From: an uncultured Pseudomonadales bacterium
GTDB lineage: Bacteria; Pseudomonadota; Gammaproteobacteria; Pseudomonadales; Azotimanducaceae
Assembly (NCBI GenBank): GCA_938017975.1
Contig: CALIKQ010000002.1
Span: 1 to 64,000 of the forward strand
Direction of reading: 5' to 3'
DNA: 64,000 nt
This document shows positions 34,771 through 44,110 of this stretch, one piece after another (positions within the stretch are counted from its first letter, which is position 1; the number at the start of each line of letters is the position of its first letter). The translations under genes were made by a program, and so were the position numbers. Below the pieces are notes generated by a model, which had not been told where the DNA came from, did not search any database, and worked only from the letters and a program-made list of their open reading frames with translations.

Positions 34771-35952
34771 TTGACACGATCACTGAGAATGCAACAAACC
34801 GCCGAAAAGTACGTCGCTCGATCTCAATTCTCTAGCATCGAATGGCAGGTCAATGCTGGTGGCGAAGTGCTATGTCAAGGTGCTACCGGCTTTGCAGCTC
34901 ATGAAACCAAAACTCCACTGCCCGACAAACCGATTTATAGAATCTACTCGATGACCAAGCCCATCGTCTCAGTCCTTGCCTTGATGCTGATTGAAGAAGG
35001 GAAGCTTCGGCTATTTGATTTCCTCGCGCAGTACAACCCAATCTTTTCGGCCATGAAAGTACTGGAGCCTAGCGGTCGACTGGTGCCTGCTGAGCGACCG
35101 ATTACCGTTGAAGATCTGCTCACCCACCGCGCTGGATTTACCTACGAGTTTATTACGGGTTGTCACATTGCGCCTGGCTACGATGCCATCGCGCTATCCG
35201 AGGATGGGGGAATATCCCTTGATGACATGATGCAAAAACTTGCCAGCCAGCCCTTGGCCTTTCAGCCCGGTTCTCAATTTAGATACAGCGTTGCAACCGA
35301 TGTCCTGGCTCACGTCATTGAAAAAGCCTCGGGCGAACGCTTGAGCGACTTGCTGAGACGTTCCCTTTTTGATCCACTCGATATGAAAGAAACTGGATTT
35401 CATGTCAGCCCCTCCGCGGAGTCAAGAGTGATGCCTATGTATGGTGTTGAAAACATCAAGGACTTATCGCCTATCAACCCGCCTAAAGGCCAAACACTGA
35501 GCCGTATTGATGTGGAAGCAATGTACCCCTCAAACAATCCAGATTTTACGCGAGGCGGCCATGGTCTTTTTTCGACCACTGCCGACTATATAAAATTCGC
35601 AACGTTTTTATTAAGCGGAAAAACAGTCGATGGTGAAACCTTGCTATCGCACACCATGCTCAAGATGCTGCAGGCAAACCGAATTCCCAGTGATCAGCTA
35701 CCGCTTCGAATTGGACTTGGCACATTACCCGGCTATGGCTGGGGACTGGGCGTTCGTGTGATGATGGATACAGGTCAATCCATGTCTCTCACCAATGTCG
35801 GTGAATTTGGCTGGGCGGGCGCCGCGTCAACTTATTTCTGGGTCGATCCATCTGAGCGTATGGTCGGCGTCATCATGACGCAGTATTTAGGATCAATATT
35901 ACCCATGTCCGAAGAAATGCGCGTCGCAGCCTACCAAATGCTCGGCGCCTAG
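34771..35952 (+). CDS. Serine hydrolase of the beta-lactamase (class C) family
   Basis: Beta-lactamase-fold serine hydrolase; members include esterases, D-aminopeptidases and penicillin-binding proteins. The nucleophile motif is S60-M-T-K63 (IYSMTKP) and the second motif Y172-S-V (FRYSVATD), with a late HGLFSTTADYIKFATFLL. No signal peptide is visible, so it acts in the cytoplasm, which favours an esterase role (EstB-like) over cell wall or antibiotic function. The start is TTG with AAGGAG 6 bases upstream. The length of 393 aa is typical. It is followed 57 bp later by the kinase gene in the same direction. Confidence 0.87.
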   Translation: MTRSLRMQQTAEKYVARSQFSSIEWQVNAGGEVLCQGATGFAAHETKTPLPDKPIYRIYSMTKPIVSVLALMLIEEGKLRLFDFLAQYNPIFSAMKVLEPSGRLVPAERPITVEDLLTHRAGFTYEFITGCHIAPGYDAIALSEDGGISLDDMMQKLASQPLAFQPGSQFRYSVATDVLAHVIEKASGERLSDLLRRSLFDPLDMKETGFHVSPSAESRVMPMYGVENIKDLSPINPPKGQTLSRIDVEAMYPSNNPDFTRGGHGLFSTTADYIKFATFLLSGKTVDGETLLSHTMLKMLQANRIPSDQLPLRIGLGTLPGYGWGLGVRVMMDTGQSMSLTNVGEFGWAGAASTYFWVDPSERMVGVIMTQYLGSILPMSEEMRVAAYQMLGA

Positions 35953-36009
35953 GGTTCAAATTCGGCTAGAATCGGTCTTTGAAGCGGTCGAGAACAAAAG
36001 GAGGCAATC

Positions 36010-37050
36010 ATGGAAGCATCACCAGAGGGTTATCAGGTCAACGCTGTCGAGGATTGGGTCCGTCAGAATGTACCGGAGTTAACGCCACCCTTTGATTGGA
36101 TTCGCCTTGAAGGCGGCCATTCAAATCTTACCTATCAGATCAATGACCAAAATGGCCACAGTGCTGTCATCAGACGACCGCCTCAAGGTGAACTATTGCC
36201 CAAAGCCCACGACATGAGCAGAGAATGGGCGTTAATTAAAGCACTATCGACCACAAATGTTCCCGTTCCTAAACCTTATGGTTTTTGCGAGGACCCTGAG
36301 ATCAGTGGCGCCTGGTTTTACATCATGGGCCTCATCGACGGAAAGCCGCTTTACAACAGCGACGACACCAGAGCTTTAGTGCCTGAGTCTCAGCGGGAAA
36401 CCCTTGCCCACTCGTTTTTCGATGCCCTCGCTGATCTTCATCAGGTCGATCCGGATGCTGTTGGTCTAGGAGAACTCGGCAAACGCGACTCCTATGTGGG
36501 GCGGCAAATAAAAACTTGGTATCGATCCTGGACATCATCAGTCAGCGGCGCCAATTTCGACGACGAACGAGCTCACACCTTGCAAGCCTATTTTTTAGAG
36601 CACCTCCCCGACCAGGGGCCGATTCGCGTTGTTCATGGGGACTATGGTTTGCACAATTGCCTTTTTGGTGCAGATTGTACTGTTGCGGCAATTGTTGACT
36701 GGGAGATATCAACGTTGGGGGATCCCTTAGCTGACCTAGCCTATGCGTTGAACCCTTGGCCAGATCCAAGCGATGCTCGTGAGATTGCCCCGGAATCCCC
36801 GACCAGCCTTAAAGGGTTTCCACCGAGGAGCGCTTTAGCCGATCGCTATGCAAAACGCACAGGGCGAGACTTATCCAATCTGCCGTATTACATCGCATTT
36901 AATCGCTGGAAATCAGCCTGCATCGTGCACGGGGTCTACGCGCGCTACATGGAAGGCAAAAAAAGCACCGAAGGTGTTGATCTCGAATCACTCAGAACGC
37001 GCATTGATCTCTCTCTGACGCTGGCCGAGGAGGCCATTGATCGAGGATGA
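36010..37050 (+). CDS. ACAD10/11-type phosphotransferase family kinase
   Basis: APH-fold kinase of the group fused to acyl-CoA dehydrogenases in eukaryotic ACAD10/ACAD11. The fold features are GGHSNLTYQI (35-44, nucleotide loop), AVIRRPP with the ATP lysine position replaced by R-R, the catalytic HGDYGLHN (209-216) and VDWEISTLGDPLADL (metal site, D230). ACAD11-type kinases phosphorylate the hydroxyl of 4-hydroxyacyl-CoAs, after which the dehydrogenase part removes phosphate. A separate acyl-CoA dehydrogenase gene lies 9 kb away (25663-26838). The start has AGGAGG upstream, and the length is 346 aa. The exact hydroxyacyl substrate is inferred, not shown. Confidence 0.85.
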   Translation: MEASPEGYQVNAVEDWVRQNVPELTPPFDWIRLEGGHSNLTYQINDQNGHSAVIRRPPQGELLPKAHDMSREWALIKALSTTNVPVPKPYGFCEDPEISGAWFYIMGLIDGKPLYNSDDTRALVPESQRETLAHSFFDALADLHQVDPDAVGLGELGKRDSYVGRQIKTWYRSWTSSVSGANFDDERAHTLQAYFLEHLPDQGPIRVVHGDYGLHNCLFGADCTVAAIVDWEISTLGDPLADLAYALNPWPDPSDAREIAPESPTSLKGFPPRSALADRYAKRTGRDLSNLPYYIAFNRWKSACIVHGVYARYMEGKKSTEGVDLESLRTRIDLSLTLAEEAIDRG

Positions 37051-37089
37051 CGCAGATTGGCCGTTGTTAAAATTCGGAACGCAAGCAGG

Positions 37090-38016
37090 CTAAGACCAAA
37101 ACCATCGCAAGTTTTCAGCAAATCGCGCGCCACCGTGACGCAACGTGTGACCACCCTCACCGAATTCGAACCGCACATCATAGCCGGCGTAAACCAATGC
37201 CTTGTGCATCGCCTGATTTGCCGTTGACCAGTCGCCGAACAACGTCTCTGCGTCATTTGAGCCGCTCTGCAAAAGCACTCTGACAGGTTTGCGCGGAGTT
37301 GTTCTCACCAAATAGGGATAATTATGACCACCCCAAATATTGGTAAACGATCCGCAATGCGACAGCACATTTCCAAATCGATCTGGTTGGTGCCAAGCCG
37401 CCGTAAACGCCGCGATACCCCCACTACTGATACCGCACAACAACACATCTTTCGGTGAGTCGGACCAGACCAAATCAAAGCGTTTGGCGGCCAAGGGCAT
37501 CACCTCCTCGGACAAAAAGAAACTGTAATCTTCTGTCAGACGATCATATTCCCAACTTCGCTGAGCCTCATTTGCATTGTAGGAGGCCAAAGGAGACGCC
37601 GCGGGCATTACCGATGCTCGACCCGCTTGGATGAAAACCGCAAAGGTATTGCTCATCTCACCCGAATGATGCAGCGCATCGAGGACCCGAGTCGCTCGAA
37701 CAGGTCCATTTCGCCCCAAATATGCGCCTCCATCATTAAAGATAATGAGCCGATTAGGGGTATTGGGGACACGCTTGGCAGGAGCGTAACACCACATGTT
37801 TCGGATAGTCTTGGGATAGCAAGGCGTCTCGTAATCCTTGATTGAATCGACAGTCCCAGCCGGGCAATCGACCTGACTTTCCGGGCAAGGCTCGTACTGT
37901 TGATCCGAAGGGTGATCGATCGCGGAAATCACATCCCCATTACTGCGTCCGTTACAACTCGCAGGTGCTATCTCGTCTAGTTTTAATTTCTGATGGTCTC
38001 TCACACTCATCGGCAT
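37090..38016 (-). CDS. Alpha/beta hydrolase, esterase D / enterochelin-esterase-like
   Basis: Putative esterase of 308 aa with the Fes/esterase D fold. The nucleophile elbow is GISSGG near residue 195, preceded by LIIFNDGGAYLGR (oxyanion region) and followed by VRVLLQSGSNDAE with the acid and GEGGHTLRHG with the histidine. No signal peptide is seen; the N-terminal 80 residues hold several cysteines (CNGR, PCPE, DCP, PCYP, WCY), which is unusual. The ATG has AGAGGA about 8 bases upstream. The gene converges on the kinase gene with a 39-bp gap. The substrate is unknown. Confidence 0.8.
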   Translation of the reverse strand: MPMSVRDHQKLKLDEIAPASCNGRSNGDVISAIDHPSDQQYEPCPESQVDCPAGTVDSIKDYETPCYPKTIRNMWCYAPAKRVPNTPNRLIIFNDGGAYLGRNGPVRATRVLDALHHSGEMSNTFAVFIQAGRASVMPAASPLASYNANEAQRSWEYDRLTEDYSFFLSEEVMPLAAKRFDLVWSDSPKDVLLCGISSGGIAAFTAAWHQPDRFGNVLSHCGSFTNIWGGHNYPYLVRTTPRKPVRVLLQSGSNDAETLFGDWSTANQAMHKALVYAGYDVRFEFGEGGHTLRHGGARFAENLRWFWS

Positions 38017-38097
38017 GGACAGATTCCTCTAAAAACGTTAACTGCTGGAGCGCCTCTGATCGACTGAAAGTTTGTTTGCACAGCAAATTAACCTTGT

Positions 38098-39399
38098 TCA
38101 GTTCGCCTCCGATTCTAGCCAACTGAGCGCAAGGCCCGACAACGCTCGAATTCCAACAGGGAGCGCACCGTCGTTGACAAAGAAGTACGGCGAATGATTC
38201 ACACCCACCACCCGGTCATCACCCGGATCAGGCAAAACACCAAGAGCAAAAAATAGGCCCGGAACTTCCATCGCAAGATAAGAGAAATCCTCTGCGCCCA
38301 TGAGCGGCGGCACGATAGAGGCAGCGCCATTAGAAGCCCAATTGAGCACTCCGGTCATCTCTTGGGTCAATTTAGGATCATTCATTGTAACCGGGTAGCC
38401 GACATCGATGGTTACCTTCGCGGTTGCGTTCATCGTCGCAGCGGCAGCAGTGGCGGTATTTCGAACACGTTCATGAATTTCTGACTGCATCTCCGGGTCC
38501 AGTGTCCGGATGGTGCCTGTCATCAGTACTCGATCAGAAATAATATTGCCGCGATTGCCACCTGCTATGGTGCCGATGGTCACGACTGCCGGCGCTTTGC
38601 TGATATCCATCTGACGACTGACCACGGTCTGAAGACTGTTCACAACTTGGGCCGCTGCCGCGATCGGATCAACCCCACCCCACGGCATAGAACCATGGGT
38701 TTGAACCCCCTCGATCTCAATTTCCAGATAATCAGAGGCCGCCATAAACCCATTGGGTCGGTACCTGATCGAGCCCGTGGGGCCTGGAAAAACATGCAAC
38801 CCAAAAACAGCTCCGGGTCGATCTGGGCCGCTAAACAGACCTTCCTTTAACATCAGCTCGGCGCCCCCCTCCTCGTCAAGTGGCGGCCCCTCCTCAGCAG
38901 GCTGAAAGACAAACATGACGGTCCCCGGAACTTCAGCGCGCATATCCGATAGCACCCGCGCAACGCCGAGCAATATCGCCATGTGCGCGTCGTGACCGCA
39001 GGCGTGCATCACGCCGGTTTCGATACCTCCCCATAACGTCGTCACGGTCGACGCAAACGGTAGCCCCGTCTTTTCCGTGACCGGGAGCGCATCCATATCC
39101 GCGCGAAGCGCAACCGTGGGCCCTGGTAAGCCGCCGCGGAGAATACCAACAACACCCGTGTGCGCGATGCCCACTTTGACCTCATCCAATCCCAAGCCTT
39201 TGAGCTCCCTCGCAATACGGGCCGCGGTGTTGAACTCTCGGTTTCCAAGCTCCGGATTGGCATGAAACCAATGTCTCAACGCGATCACGGACTCGAGATG
39301 GTGTTCAGTCCGATCCTTGACTTGCGATTGCCAAGGTGCGGATAAAACCTCGCTTGTCCCGAACAATAAAGTTAACAATCCCAATGCATACCGTTTCAT
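38098..39399 (-). CDS. Secreted M20 family amidohydrolase
   Basis: Periplasmic M20D metallopeptidase/amidohydrolase with a signal peptide (about residues 1-20, ending SEVLSA). Metal-binding features are ADMDALPV (about 99-106), HACGHDAHM (about 132-140), PAEEGPP with the catalytic Glu pair, GLHV and a C-terminal NHSPYFF histidine. Members cleave N-acyl amino acids such as hippurate or indole-acetyl amino acids. The length is 433 aa. GGAGG lies 7 bases before the ATG. It is a single gene with no obvious partner; the exported location suggests use of extracellular N-acyl amino acids. Confidence 0.88.
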   Translation of the reverse strand: MKRYALGLLTLLFGTSEVLSAPWQSQVKDRTEHHLESVIALRHWFHANPELGNREFNTAARIARELKGLGLDEVKVGIAHTGVVGILRGGLPGPTVALRADMDALPVTEKTGLPFASTVTTLWGGIETGVMHACGHDAHMAILLGVARVLSDMRAEVPGTVMFVFQPAEEGPPLDEEGGAELMLKEGLFSGPDRPGAVFGLHVFPGPTGSIRYRPNGFMAASDYLEIEIEGVQTHGSMPWGGVDPIAAAAQVVNSLQTVVSRQMDISKAPAVVTIGTIAGGNRGNIISDRVLMTGTIRTLDPEMQSEIHERVRNTATAAAATMNATAKVTIDVGYPVTMNDPKLTQEMTGVLNWASNGAASIVPPLMGAEDFSYLAMEVPGLFFALGVLPDPGDDRVVGVNHSPYFFVNDGALPVGIRALSGLALSWLESEAN

Positions 39400-39870
39400 A
39401 AATCAGCCTCCGATTAATCCAAGCCCTCTGTTGACCGAGTATGACGATCATCGAGGCAGGGATCTAGGTGCGTCCGTGATAAAACGCGCCGTGACGAAAT
39501 CGGGCACCCAAAGCTTTTCAATGGTCGTGATGGTTTGAATTAAGGATCTCTTCCAAGTCGCCCTCAGGCCTGGCCCACTCCTGCCCTGTTCACGACCCGC
39601 CGCGGCTTGGATCAGGAGCGACTGCAAAGACCATCAGCGGCATAGCGCTCAGTCTGCTCAGATTTTTTTTTGGGGGGGGAAAGCGTATTTAAGAATGCTA
39701 CGCTGGAGCAAAGTGCAAAGCTTGTATCCATGAATACCTGAGCGGTTTCCAGTAAACCCTAACTCATCGCCAAGCCAGCCAGGGGCGCTCGCAGTTTATT
39801 TCGCCCCTGTAGGATAGAAACGCTCTAACTTCATAAATTATACCGCTGGAGATAGCCGAACGGCTGCCGT
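39400..39870. other. Intergenic region with a T9G8 homopolymer tract
   Basis: This 471-bp gap lies between the 3' end of the SMC-like ATPase and the start of the amidohydrolase, both minus strand. No coding frame is convincing. It contains nine T followed by eight G at 39663-39679, listed separately. Confidence 0.55.
39663..39679. repeat. Adjacent homopolymers T9 and G8
   Basis: Nine T (39663-39671) run directly into eight G (39672-39679) in non-coding DNA, about 260 bp upstream of the amidohydrolase start. G tracts of this length slip during replication and can vary expression where they lie in promoters. A sequencing or assembly error at the tract is also possible. Confidence 0.6.
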
Positions 39871-41037
39871 CTATCGCCCGGGCCACCGCCAGGGCGGTTC
39901 ATCGAGAGTAAAACTGTTGTCTAACTGAGTCTCTCCAAGCATTTTCTTAAGCGCAAGGTGATTGCAATCCCTATCCGCGATCAGGCGATCGATGAGCGGC
40001 TCACAGTGCGAAGTGACCCAGAGCTGCGTGTTTTCGGACGCACGCTGAATCAAACGTGCAAGCGGGGGAATCAATTCTGGATGCAGACTTGTCTCAGGCT
40101 CATTTAAAACCATGAGGCTCGGAGGCCGTGGCGTCATCAATGCAGCAGCAAGGCAGAGATAACGCAATGTACCGTCGGATAACTCCTGCTGCTCAAGCGG
40201 TCGGAGCAAACCCTGTTGACAAAACCGCAGGGAAAATCGACCAGCCTCGCGCCGAATCTCAACCGTGGCACCCGGGAACGCGTCGCCCAGAACTTGACTC
40301 AAACCTGGTGCGTCGCCAATTTCAAGGATCGTTTGCCAGGCTGCGGGCAAATCTCTCCCGTCATGATGTAAAACCGGCGTCCGGGTGCCCACTTGAGGCA
40401 TTCGACTCGGAGCATCTCGGTCGGTTCTAAATTGATCGTAAAAACGCCATGAAAGAATTCGCTCTCGCATTTGAAACGCTTCCGGCGCTGAAAATGGATC
40501 ACTCGCGCGCGCTAGGACACTATCGAATACCGGCAGATGTCGATGAACCACCTGCCAGGCGCCTGAATCATCCCGAACCTTAACCAAAGACCCAGACCGA
40601 TCCATGACAATTCGGCTGTGGTGAAAGCTCCCTGCTCGCCAAATCACTTCTCGCTTGATCTCTGGGTCGCCATCAAAAAACGTCCTCGGAACCGGGCCCG
40701 GCAAACCGAAGTCAATGGCATAGTTGTACGCATCATCAGAAAAACCAAGCTTGACCGAAACCGGGTTCTGTCTCGGTCCGCCCTGAACAGGTTGTTCACC
40801 TTTTTTCATGGCTCGACTGAGCCGCTCAGGCCCTGCCCAGAGCACTGAATTTAGGCTCCCCTCGCCCGCGATACTCGCCGTTGCCGACCCCAAAGCAGTG
40901 TCCGACAACAGTCGCAGCGCTCTGTACAAATTGGACTTCCCTGCACCGTTAGGCCCAGTCACAAGATTCAAGCGAGTCAATGGCAAGACCAACGATCTAA
41001 TCGATCGATAATTTGAAATAGCCAACGTACTCAGCAT
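39871..41037 (-). CDS. SMC/RecF-like AAA family ATPase (COG4637 type)
   Basis: Predicted cytoplasmic ATPase of 388 aa, built like RecF/SMC heads without a coiled coil. Walker A is GPNGAGKS (28-35). The ABC-type signature is LSDGTLRYLCLAAAL, followed by Walker B LMVLNEPETSLHPEL, where Asn takes the place of the usual Asp before the catalytic Glu. A switch histidine follows in LWVTSHCEPL. This pattern matches the AAA_21 / COG4637 group of unknown function. The start lies 13 bp after the stop of the upstream RND permease on the same strand, so it is the fourth gene of the efflux operon. No nuclease or TOPRIM partner that would suggest an OLD or defence system is adjacent. Confidence 0.8.
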   Translation of the reverse strand: MLSTLAISNYRSIRSLVLPLTRLNLVTGPNGAGKSNLYRALRLLSDTALGSATASIAGEGSLNSVLWAGPERLSRAMKKGEQPVQGGPRQNPVSVKLGFSDDAYNYAIDFGLPGPVPRTFFDGDPEIKREVIWRAGSFHHSRIVMDRSGSLVKVRDDSGAWQVVHRHLPVFDSVLARASDPFSAPEAFQMRERILSWRFYDQFRTDRDAPSRMPQVGTRTPVLHHDGRDLPAAWQTILEIGDAPGLSQVLGDAFPGATVEIRREAGRFSLRFCQQGLLRPLEQQELSDGTLRYLCLAAALMTPRPPSLMVLNEPETSLHPELIPPLARLIQRASENTQLWVTSHCEPLIDRLIADRDCNHLALKKMLGETQLDNSFTLDEPPWRWPGR

Positions 41038-41050
41038 AGATTAGCCAACT

Positions 41051-44000
41051 TTAGGTCGATAGCATCCGGTCCCATTGAACCTTTAGCCAATGGATCTTCC
41101 GTTCTGTACCCATCTTGAGATCATCTAAAAGAACATAAACAAGCGGCAAGATCACCAAGGTAATTAGCGTCGAGAACACCAATCCACCAATAATCGTTCG
41201 AGCCATCGGAAAGTAGCTGGGGCCTAGTCCTCCAATCCGAACATCTCCAAGCGCCAAAGGCAACAACCCAGCGACGGTGGTGCAAACCGTCATTAAAATA
41301 GGGCGCAAACGATGACGACCGCTCTCCAGAATTGCATCAAACCGAGGCAAGCCCTCTCGTCGCAGCTGGATGATGCGACTCAGCAAAACAATCCCATTAT
41401 TTACGACAATTCCAGCAAGCAATAGCATCCCGGTCATCGCCATCGCGGTAAAAGTCGTACCTGTCGCCAACAGAAACCAAAAGACGCCCACGACGCTGAA
41501 CGCGATAGACACCAACACCGCCAGCGGGAATAGAATCGATTCAAACAACGCCGCAATCAGCATATAAATCAACAAGATCGCGAAAAAGATGTTCACAGTC
41601 ATTTCTTGGGCCATTTCAATGTCGAATGAGAAGCCCGACCCCATCTCGCTTCGATACCCAGGCGGCAACTGGAACCCTTCCATCAAAGCCTCGACCCTGG
41701 CGCTTGCCGTTTCGGGCATCGTCCCCTCAGCGAGGTCAAACTGGATTTGGACCTCGGTCTCTCGATTCTCGCGCCGGATCGAACGAAGAGAGGACTGAAC
41801 CTCAAGATCCGCAATGGTCTCAAGGGACACGGTGCCGCCGCCCACCACCGACAACGGTAGCGTTCGAAGGTCCGCAATCGATGCATCCCGGCCGCCTTTA
41901 AGGCCCATCCAGATGGCATATTCGCGAAGGGGTTGCTGGAGCCCTCGAGACAGCTGTGCGCCGAAAGCTGTCGAGACAGTTTGTGCAATTTGACGAGCAG
42001 TGACGCCGTAGAGACCCGCGATCTCGGGTTTCATACGAATCACCACCTCTTGGCGCCTGGACTCTGAATTGGTTCGAACGTTTGTCAGACCTTCGACCTG
42101 CTCTAGAACATTAATCAGCTTGTCGGCTTCATCAAGCAAAACATCGGTTGATGGTCCAATCAAGCGAAGGGACAACTGATTGTTGCCGCCGCCAAAACCA
42201 CGCTTATGGCCACCAAAGCGAACCCGCATATCGGGCACCTGCGGCAAGTCGGCCTCAATCAGTCGCTCAATGGCCTTTGGAGCGAGGGGCGCATCCTCAG
42301 CCAAAGACAAGCTGATATTGCCTCTATCGACATTATAACGACTGAACATGTCTTCGATGTAAAAGGTCTCTTTGTTGTCCAACAAATACTGCTCTAAGCG
42401 TTGAACAAAGTCTTCGATGCTTTCGAGGTCCATCGAACCCCGCATAGAAAAACCAAGACTTAAACGCGGTGATTCCTCGTCGGGATTCATGTTCACATCG
42501 AGTCGTTGGTAAGCCCAGAGACTGCTCAACAGCAGGAGCAGACTCGCAAAAAGTGATAAAAACCTGAATCTCAGCACAAGGCTTAAAGCCTTTGTGTAAC
42601 CTCTGCCCAACCGATCAATGATCGGTGTTTGGCGCGCCTCAGCGACGCCCAATCTCGCAGAAGCAGTTGGCACTAAGGTTTGGGCGATCAGCAAGCTGGC
42701 AATCAGAGAGACACACAACGGAATTGCGATATTTTGCTGGATGACCGCTACCTGCTGAATGTCGGTCATAAAACTCGGGACAAAAACGATGACGGTTGTC
42801 AGCGTTCCAGCCGTAATTGCCATCGCAATGTCTTTGACGCCCTGGCTTGCGGCTTCTTTGGCGGAGGCACCGCCTCTTCTTCGATAGTCGATTGCCTCGC
42901 TGGCGACAACACTGTTATCAACCAACAAACCGATTGCGAGCATCAGTCCAACCAACGACAGAATATTGAGGGTCATGCCCATGAAATACATCACTCCGAG
43001 CGTCGCACACAGAGAGAGCGGCACCGTCATCGCAATGATCAAGCTACTTCGCCATTGCCTCAAAAAAAGCATCAGCGTCATTAACGATAACAATCCGCCG
43101 AGCAGACCACTGTCCCGTAGATCTGAGAGCGCCGTAATGACGCCGCTGGCAGCGCTGTCCACCGGCGTCACCTCGATGTTAGCGAGCTCAGGGGCCTTGA
43201 AGGCTCGGGCAAGTTCTTCTTCGACCAACGTCGCCACTGCCACCAGATTCGCCTCTGGTTTTTTAAAGACAGACAACCCTAGGGAAGCCTCTCCGTTAAC
43301 CCGTCGACGTTCCGTCCATTCCTGCGGCACAAAACCGACACTTGCAAAATCTTTCAATTGGATGCCATTGGGACCGAAACTGAGCGCCTCAATGTCCTCG
43401 ATGCGTTTGAATTGGCCAAGGGGTCGGACGCGAAACTCGCTGAGCCCGCCATCAATTCTGCCCGCTGAGGCAAAGAAATTTTCCGATTGCAGCCTCTGCC
43501 TGACCTCAAAGAAATCCAGTCCAAGGCTTTCTAACGTGTAGCGATCTAACTCAACCAAGACGTAGCGCTCTTCAGCGCCAAACAGTTCGACCGAGTTAAC
43601 GCCTTCAAGTCGTTCCAGCCTCTGTCTAACACCTAGGTCCAATAATTCAAACGCCGTCTGCTGGTCTAAGTTAGGCGCTGTAATCATAAGACTCAGCATC
43701 GGTTGAGCATTGGGATCCCGTTGGCGTAACTCGATATAGCGCACCGAGTCAGGCAGCCGATGACGCGTGTTTTCGATCAGATCCTTAGCTTCTACGCCTT
43801 TGCCAGAGATGTCGTCCGTGAAATCAAGCAAGACACTGACCCAAACAAACCCAGGATAGCTGCTGGTGTTGACCTGTTGCACCCCGCTCATTAATGACAA
43901 CACTTCTTCAATGGGTTTTGCCAAGTTTTCTTCTGCGTCTTCTGCAGTCGAGTTCGGGTATGGGATTCCAATGCCAACAAAAGGAATTTCCATTTCAGGG

Positions 44001-44110
44001 AATTCCTCGAGCGCCAACCGACTGCCCGCAAACAACCCCATCATCGAGAGCCCCAAAAAAAACATCGTGATCGTAATCGGGCGGGCAACGGCAAATCGAA
44101 CGATACTCAT
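41051..44110 (-). CDS. RND efflux permease, second of the pair
   Basis: Inner-membrane resistance-nodulation-division transporter of 1019 aa with 12 helices and two large periplasmic loops, driven by the proton gradient. The start VARPITITMFFLGLSMMGLF and helix 4 GLLVDNSVVASEAIDYRRR are typical; the RND Asp is in LLVDN. TM10 reads GIVVNNGIVLLSR. The gene starts inside the stop of the other permease (ATGA overlap). Two different RND proteins with a single adaptor recall MdtABC, which forms heteromeric pumps. No outer-membrane channel gene is in the window, so a TolC elsewhere is expected. The substrate is unknown. Confidence 0.92.
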   Translation of the reverse strand: MSIVRFAVARPITITMFFLGLSMMGLFAGSRLALEEFPEMEIPFVGIGIPYPNSTAEDAEENLAKPIEEVLSLMSGVQQVNTSSYPGFVWVSVLLDFTDDISGKGVEAKDLIENTRHRLPDSVRYIELRQRDPNAQPMLSLMITAPNLDQQTAFELLDLGVRQRLERLEGVNSVELFGAEERYVLVELDRYTLESLGLDFFEVRQRLQSENFFASAGRIDGGLSEFRVRPLGQFKRIEDIEALSFGPNGIQLKDFASVGFVPQEWTERRRVNGEASLGLSVFKKPEANLVAVATLVEEELARAFKAPELANIEVTPVDSAASGVITALSDLRDSGLLGGLLSLMTLMLFLRQWRSSLIIAMTVPLSLCATLGVMYFMGMTLNILSLVGLMLAIGLLVDNSVVASEAIDYRRRGGASAKEAASQGVKDIAMAITAGTLTTVIVFVPSFMTDIQQVAVIQQNIAIPLCVSLIASLLIAQTLVPTASARLGVAEARQTPIIDRLGRGYTKALSLVLRFRFLSLFASLLLLLSSLWAYQRLDVNMNPDEESPRLSLGFSMRGSMDLESIEDFVQRLEQYLLDNKETFYIEDMFSRYNVDRGNISLSLAEDAPLAPKAIERLIEADLPQVPDMRVRFGGHKRGFGGGNNQLSLRLIGPSTDVLLDEADKLINVLEQVEGLTNVRTNSESRRQEVVIRMKPEIAGLYGVTARQIAQTVSTAFGAQLSRGLQQPLREYAIWMGLKGGRDASIADLRTLPLSVVGGGTVSLETIADLEVQSSLRSIRRENRETEVQIQFDLAEGTMPETASARVEALMEGFQLPPGYRSEMGSGFSFDIEMAQEMTVNIFFAILLIYMLIAALFESILFPLAVLVSIAFSVVGVFWFLLATGTTFTAMAMTGMLLLAGIVVNNGIVLLSRIIQLRREGLPRFDAILESGRHRLRPILMTVCTTVAGLLPLALGDVRIGGLGPSYFPMARTIIGGLVFSTLITLVILPLVYVLLDDLKMGTERKIHWLKVQWDRMLST

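Noticed and set aside
35952-35975. GGTTCAAATTC resembling a tRNA T loop.
   Set aside because: No complementary T stem, acceptor stem or anticodon arm; it abuts the 3' end of a coding gene.
42680-43541. Plus-strand frames of 134 and 191 codons inside the RND permease gene.
   Set aside because: Antisense shadows without ribosome sites; the permease motifs on the other strand are unambiguous.
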